A stretch of DNA of 7,613 nucleotides, taken from Pseudobacteriovorax antillogorgiicola (GTDB lineage: Bacteria > Bdellovibrionota_B > Oligoflexia > Oligoflexales > RGVZ01). The notes under the pieces were generated by a model. The model did not search any database. It saw only the letters and a program-made list of their open reading frames with translations, and was not told the DNA's origin. The translations under genes and the position numbers were made by a program. Shown here piece after piece: positions 6,646 to 7,613 of the stretch. Where the stretch lies: the NCBI GenBank assembly GCA_945897695.1, contig CAMDGW010000115.1:1-7613 (forward strand), given 5' to 3'. Positions within the stretch are counted from its first letter, which is position 1; each line of letters begins with the position of its first letter.

Positions 6646-7209
6646 TTAATTTTGAACTTTTGAAAGATATTCGTTAGTACGAGTATCGACACGCAGTACA
6701 TCACCTTCTTTGATGTGAAATGGCACCTGCACAACAAGGCCTGTCTCCAACTTCGCAGGTTTTCCACCGCCGCCAGATGTATCGCCTTTAATGTTTGGCT
6801 GAGTTTCTACGACTTTCAGATCAACATGATTATCGACTTCCACAGCCACAGCACGACCGCGGAAAAATGTGACCCGCGCATTGCCATTTTCGATAATATA
6901 GTAGCGGGCATCCCCAATCTCATCATGACTCAATGAGATCTGCTCATAGTTGGATACATCCATGAAACTCCAGCGGTCGCCATCATTGTAAAGGTATTGC
7001 ATCTCACGGGTTTCAACGTCTGGAATATTTACTTTATCACCAGATTTGAAGGTAACTTCAACAACCTGGCCTGTTTCAAGATTCTTCAGGCGGGTTCTTA
7101 CAAATGCGTTACCCTTTCCGGGGCTCACATGCTGGAATTCTACGATGGACCAAGCCTTGTCGTTGTATTCGATTTTCAGACCTTTACGGAAATCCTGCGT
7201 TGAGTACAT
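6646..7209 (-). CDS. efp: Translation elongation factor P
   Basis: EF-P binds the ribosome beside the P site and relieves stalling at consecutive prolines. The 187 residues match the usual length (188 in E. coli) and the three-beta-barrel layout: a KOW-like domain at about 1-63 and two OB-like domains at about 65-127 and 129-187. The tip loop is SPGKGNAF (29-36), with K32 at the position that is post-translationally modified. Lysine here argues against the arginine-rhamnosylation (EarP) type, while the modifying enzyme is not in this window. The C-terminal signature is present (ETGLVVQVPFHIKEGD, then VDTRTNEYLSKV). The start ATG follows AAGGAAG (7220-7214). It is the first gene of the efp-accB-accC operon and probably transcribed from the promoter at 7336-7363. 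Confidence 0.98.
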   Translation of the reverse strand: MYSTQDFRKGLKIEYNDKAWSIVEFQHVSPGKGNAFVRTRLKNLETGQVVEVTFKSGDKVNIPDVETREMQYLYNDGDRWSFMDVSNYEQISLSHDEIGDARYYIIENGNARVTFFRGRAVAVEVDNHVDLKVVETQPNIKGDTSGGGGKPAKLETGLVVQVPFHIKEGDVLRVDTRTNEYLSKVQN

Positions 7210-7234
7210 AAAGCTTCCTTAAGCATTGCTGACG

Positions 7235-7248
7235 GCCAAAGCGTTGGC
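7235..7248. repeat. Small hairpin in the efp leader
   Basis: GCCAA (7235-7239) and TTGGC (7244-7248) form a perfect five-base stem around AGCG. It would fold in the efp messenger about 25 bases upstream of the start codon, just before the ribosome binding site. No known riboswitch or ribosomal-protein leader is recognisable in the roughly 120-nt leader. Confidence 0.3.
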
Positions 7249-7330
7249 AGATATCAAATGGACAGTCAAAGTACCCTAATTGTTTGGGCTTTGGCAATAG
7301 ACTGGCGAAGTTATCGAGGCGATTTTGGGA

Positions 7331-7348
7331 GCATAAGTATAATTATGC
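7331..7348. repeat. Dyad overlapping the efp -10 box, possible operator
   Basis: GCATAA (7331-7336) and TTATGC (7343-7348) are perfect inverted six-base arms with a six-base centre. The -10 element (7336-7341) begins in one arm and fills most of the centre. The placement suits a repressor site, or it may be an AT-rich coincidence. A terminator role for the upstream gene is unlikely, because the stem is AT-rich and has no T tract after it. Confidence 0.35.
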
Positions 7349-7363
7349 CGTAAATTTAGTCAA
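7336..7363 (-). promoter_or_regulatory. Sigma-70-like promoter of efp-accB-accC
   Basis: On the minus strand TTGACT (7363-7358) and TATACT (7341-7336) each match the consensus at five of six positions, with a 16-base spacer. Transcription would start near 7329, leaving a leader of about 120 nt before efp. The -35 box lies only 12 bases after the stop of the upstream gene. It is the best promoter-like match noticed in the window. Confidence 0.7.
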
Positions 7364-7375
7364 ATTCTTGGGCGC

Positions 7376-7613
7376 TCAGTCGATGCGCCGTTTTTCCACG
7401 CGTCGCAACTTAAATCGCCCCTGACGTGAGTCAGACGTCGCTGACTGAACTGCCCTTGATGAAGAAGCCTCAGGAGGCTTTTGCCCCTGAATCTCACGCC
7501 ACAATCTATCAATACTAAGGTGCCGCAAAACTCGTTGCAGCTCCCCGCGAAATGCTGTCACGCGCACGAATCTCTCCCGCTGAATACCCTGTCCAGGCAG
7601 GCGAATATCCTTA
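7376..7613 (-). CDS. Unidentified protein, C-terminal 79 residues only
   Basis: An open frame enters from the right edge and ends at TGA (7378-7376). No stop interrupts it up to the edge, so it is probably the tail of a longer gene; an internal GTG at 7567 is not a convincing start because the frame stays open upstream and no ribosome binding site stands out. The visible part has an amphipathic, arginine-rich helical stretch (around FRGELQRVLRHLSIDRLWREI). A Ser/Ala-rich segment follows, then a very basic end in which half of the last 16 residues are Arg or Lys. I do not recognise the family, and no membrane segment is visible. Its stop lies 12 bases before the efp -35 box, so efp seems to have a separate promoter, though read-through is possible because no terminator is seen. 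Confidence 0.6.
   Translation of the reverse strand, partial: KDIRLPGQGIQRERFVRVTAFRGELQRVLRHLSIDRLWREIQGQKPPEASSSRAVQSATSDSRQGRFKLRRVEKRRID

Noticed and set aside
6579..6767. 62-residue minus-strand frame across the efp-accB gap
   Set aside because: It overlaps the efp 3' end in another frame and simply continues through the 57-bp spacer; no ribosome binding site or family resemblance.
1..7613. CRISPR array, tRNA, insertion sequence or prophage content
   Set aside because: No regularly spaced repeats, cloverleaf-like sequence, terminal inverted repeats or transposase-like frames were seen on either strand.

Overview
The window is a compact, protein-coding stretch of a Gram-negative bacterial chromosome. 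All nine supported genes lie on the minus strand, so transcription runs from high to low coordinates. The efp-accB-accC order, the MoxR/DUF58/Bat-type von Willebrand cluster and the two membrane-anchored proteins fit a proteobacterium in the broad sense. A deltaproteobacterial or Bdellovibrionota/Oligoflexia-type host is my guess from gene order alone, with low confidence. I see no tRNA, rRNA, transposase, integrase, CRISPR array or prophage gene, and no gene looks frameshifted.

Right part (about 7613 down to 4681), housekeeping block. The C-terminal end of an unidentified gene (7376-7613) enters from the right edge. A good sigma-70-like promoter (7336-7363) follows its stop and drives efp (elongation factor P) through a leader of roughly 120 nt. 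Then come accB (biotin carboxyl carrier protein) and accC (biotin carboxylase). AccB and AccC form the carboxylase half of acetyl-CoA carboxylase, the first step of fatty-acid synthesis. A textbook intrinsic terminator (4681-4718) closes this operon.

Middle part (4625-3393), orphan gene. A 410-residue protein with helical ends and a long low-complexity linker sits alone between two operons. I do not recognise its family.

Left part (about 3313 down to 1), MoxR-Bat cluster. A plausible promoter precedes a tight series: a MoxR-type AAA+ ATPase, a DUF58 protein with a von Willebrand (VWA) fold, a short single-pass membrane protein, and a BatA-type membrane VWA protein cut by the left edge. The genes are separated by 17 bp, then overlap by 4 bp and by 17 bp, so translation is probably coupled. 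In characterised relatives, MoxR ATPases act as chaperones on VWA proteins and the cluster is linked to envelope stress tolerance, metal insertion or complex assembly. The substrate here cannot be read from the sequence.

The window is mostly ordinary core genome. The points worth a second look are the orphan 410-residue protein, the methionine-rich AccB linker, the stripped-down membrane protein in the Bat cluster, and the dyads at the efp and moxR promoters.
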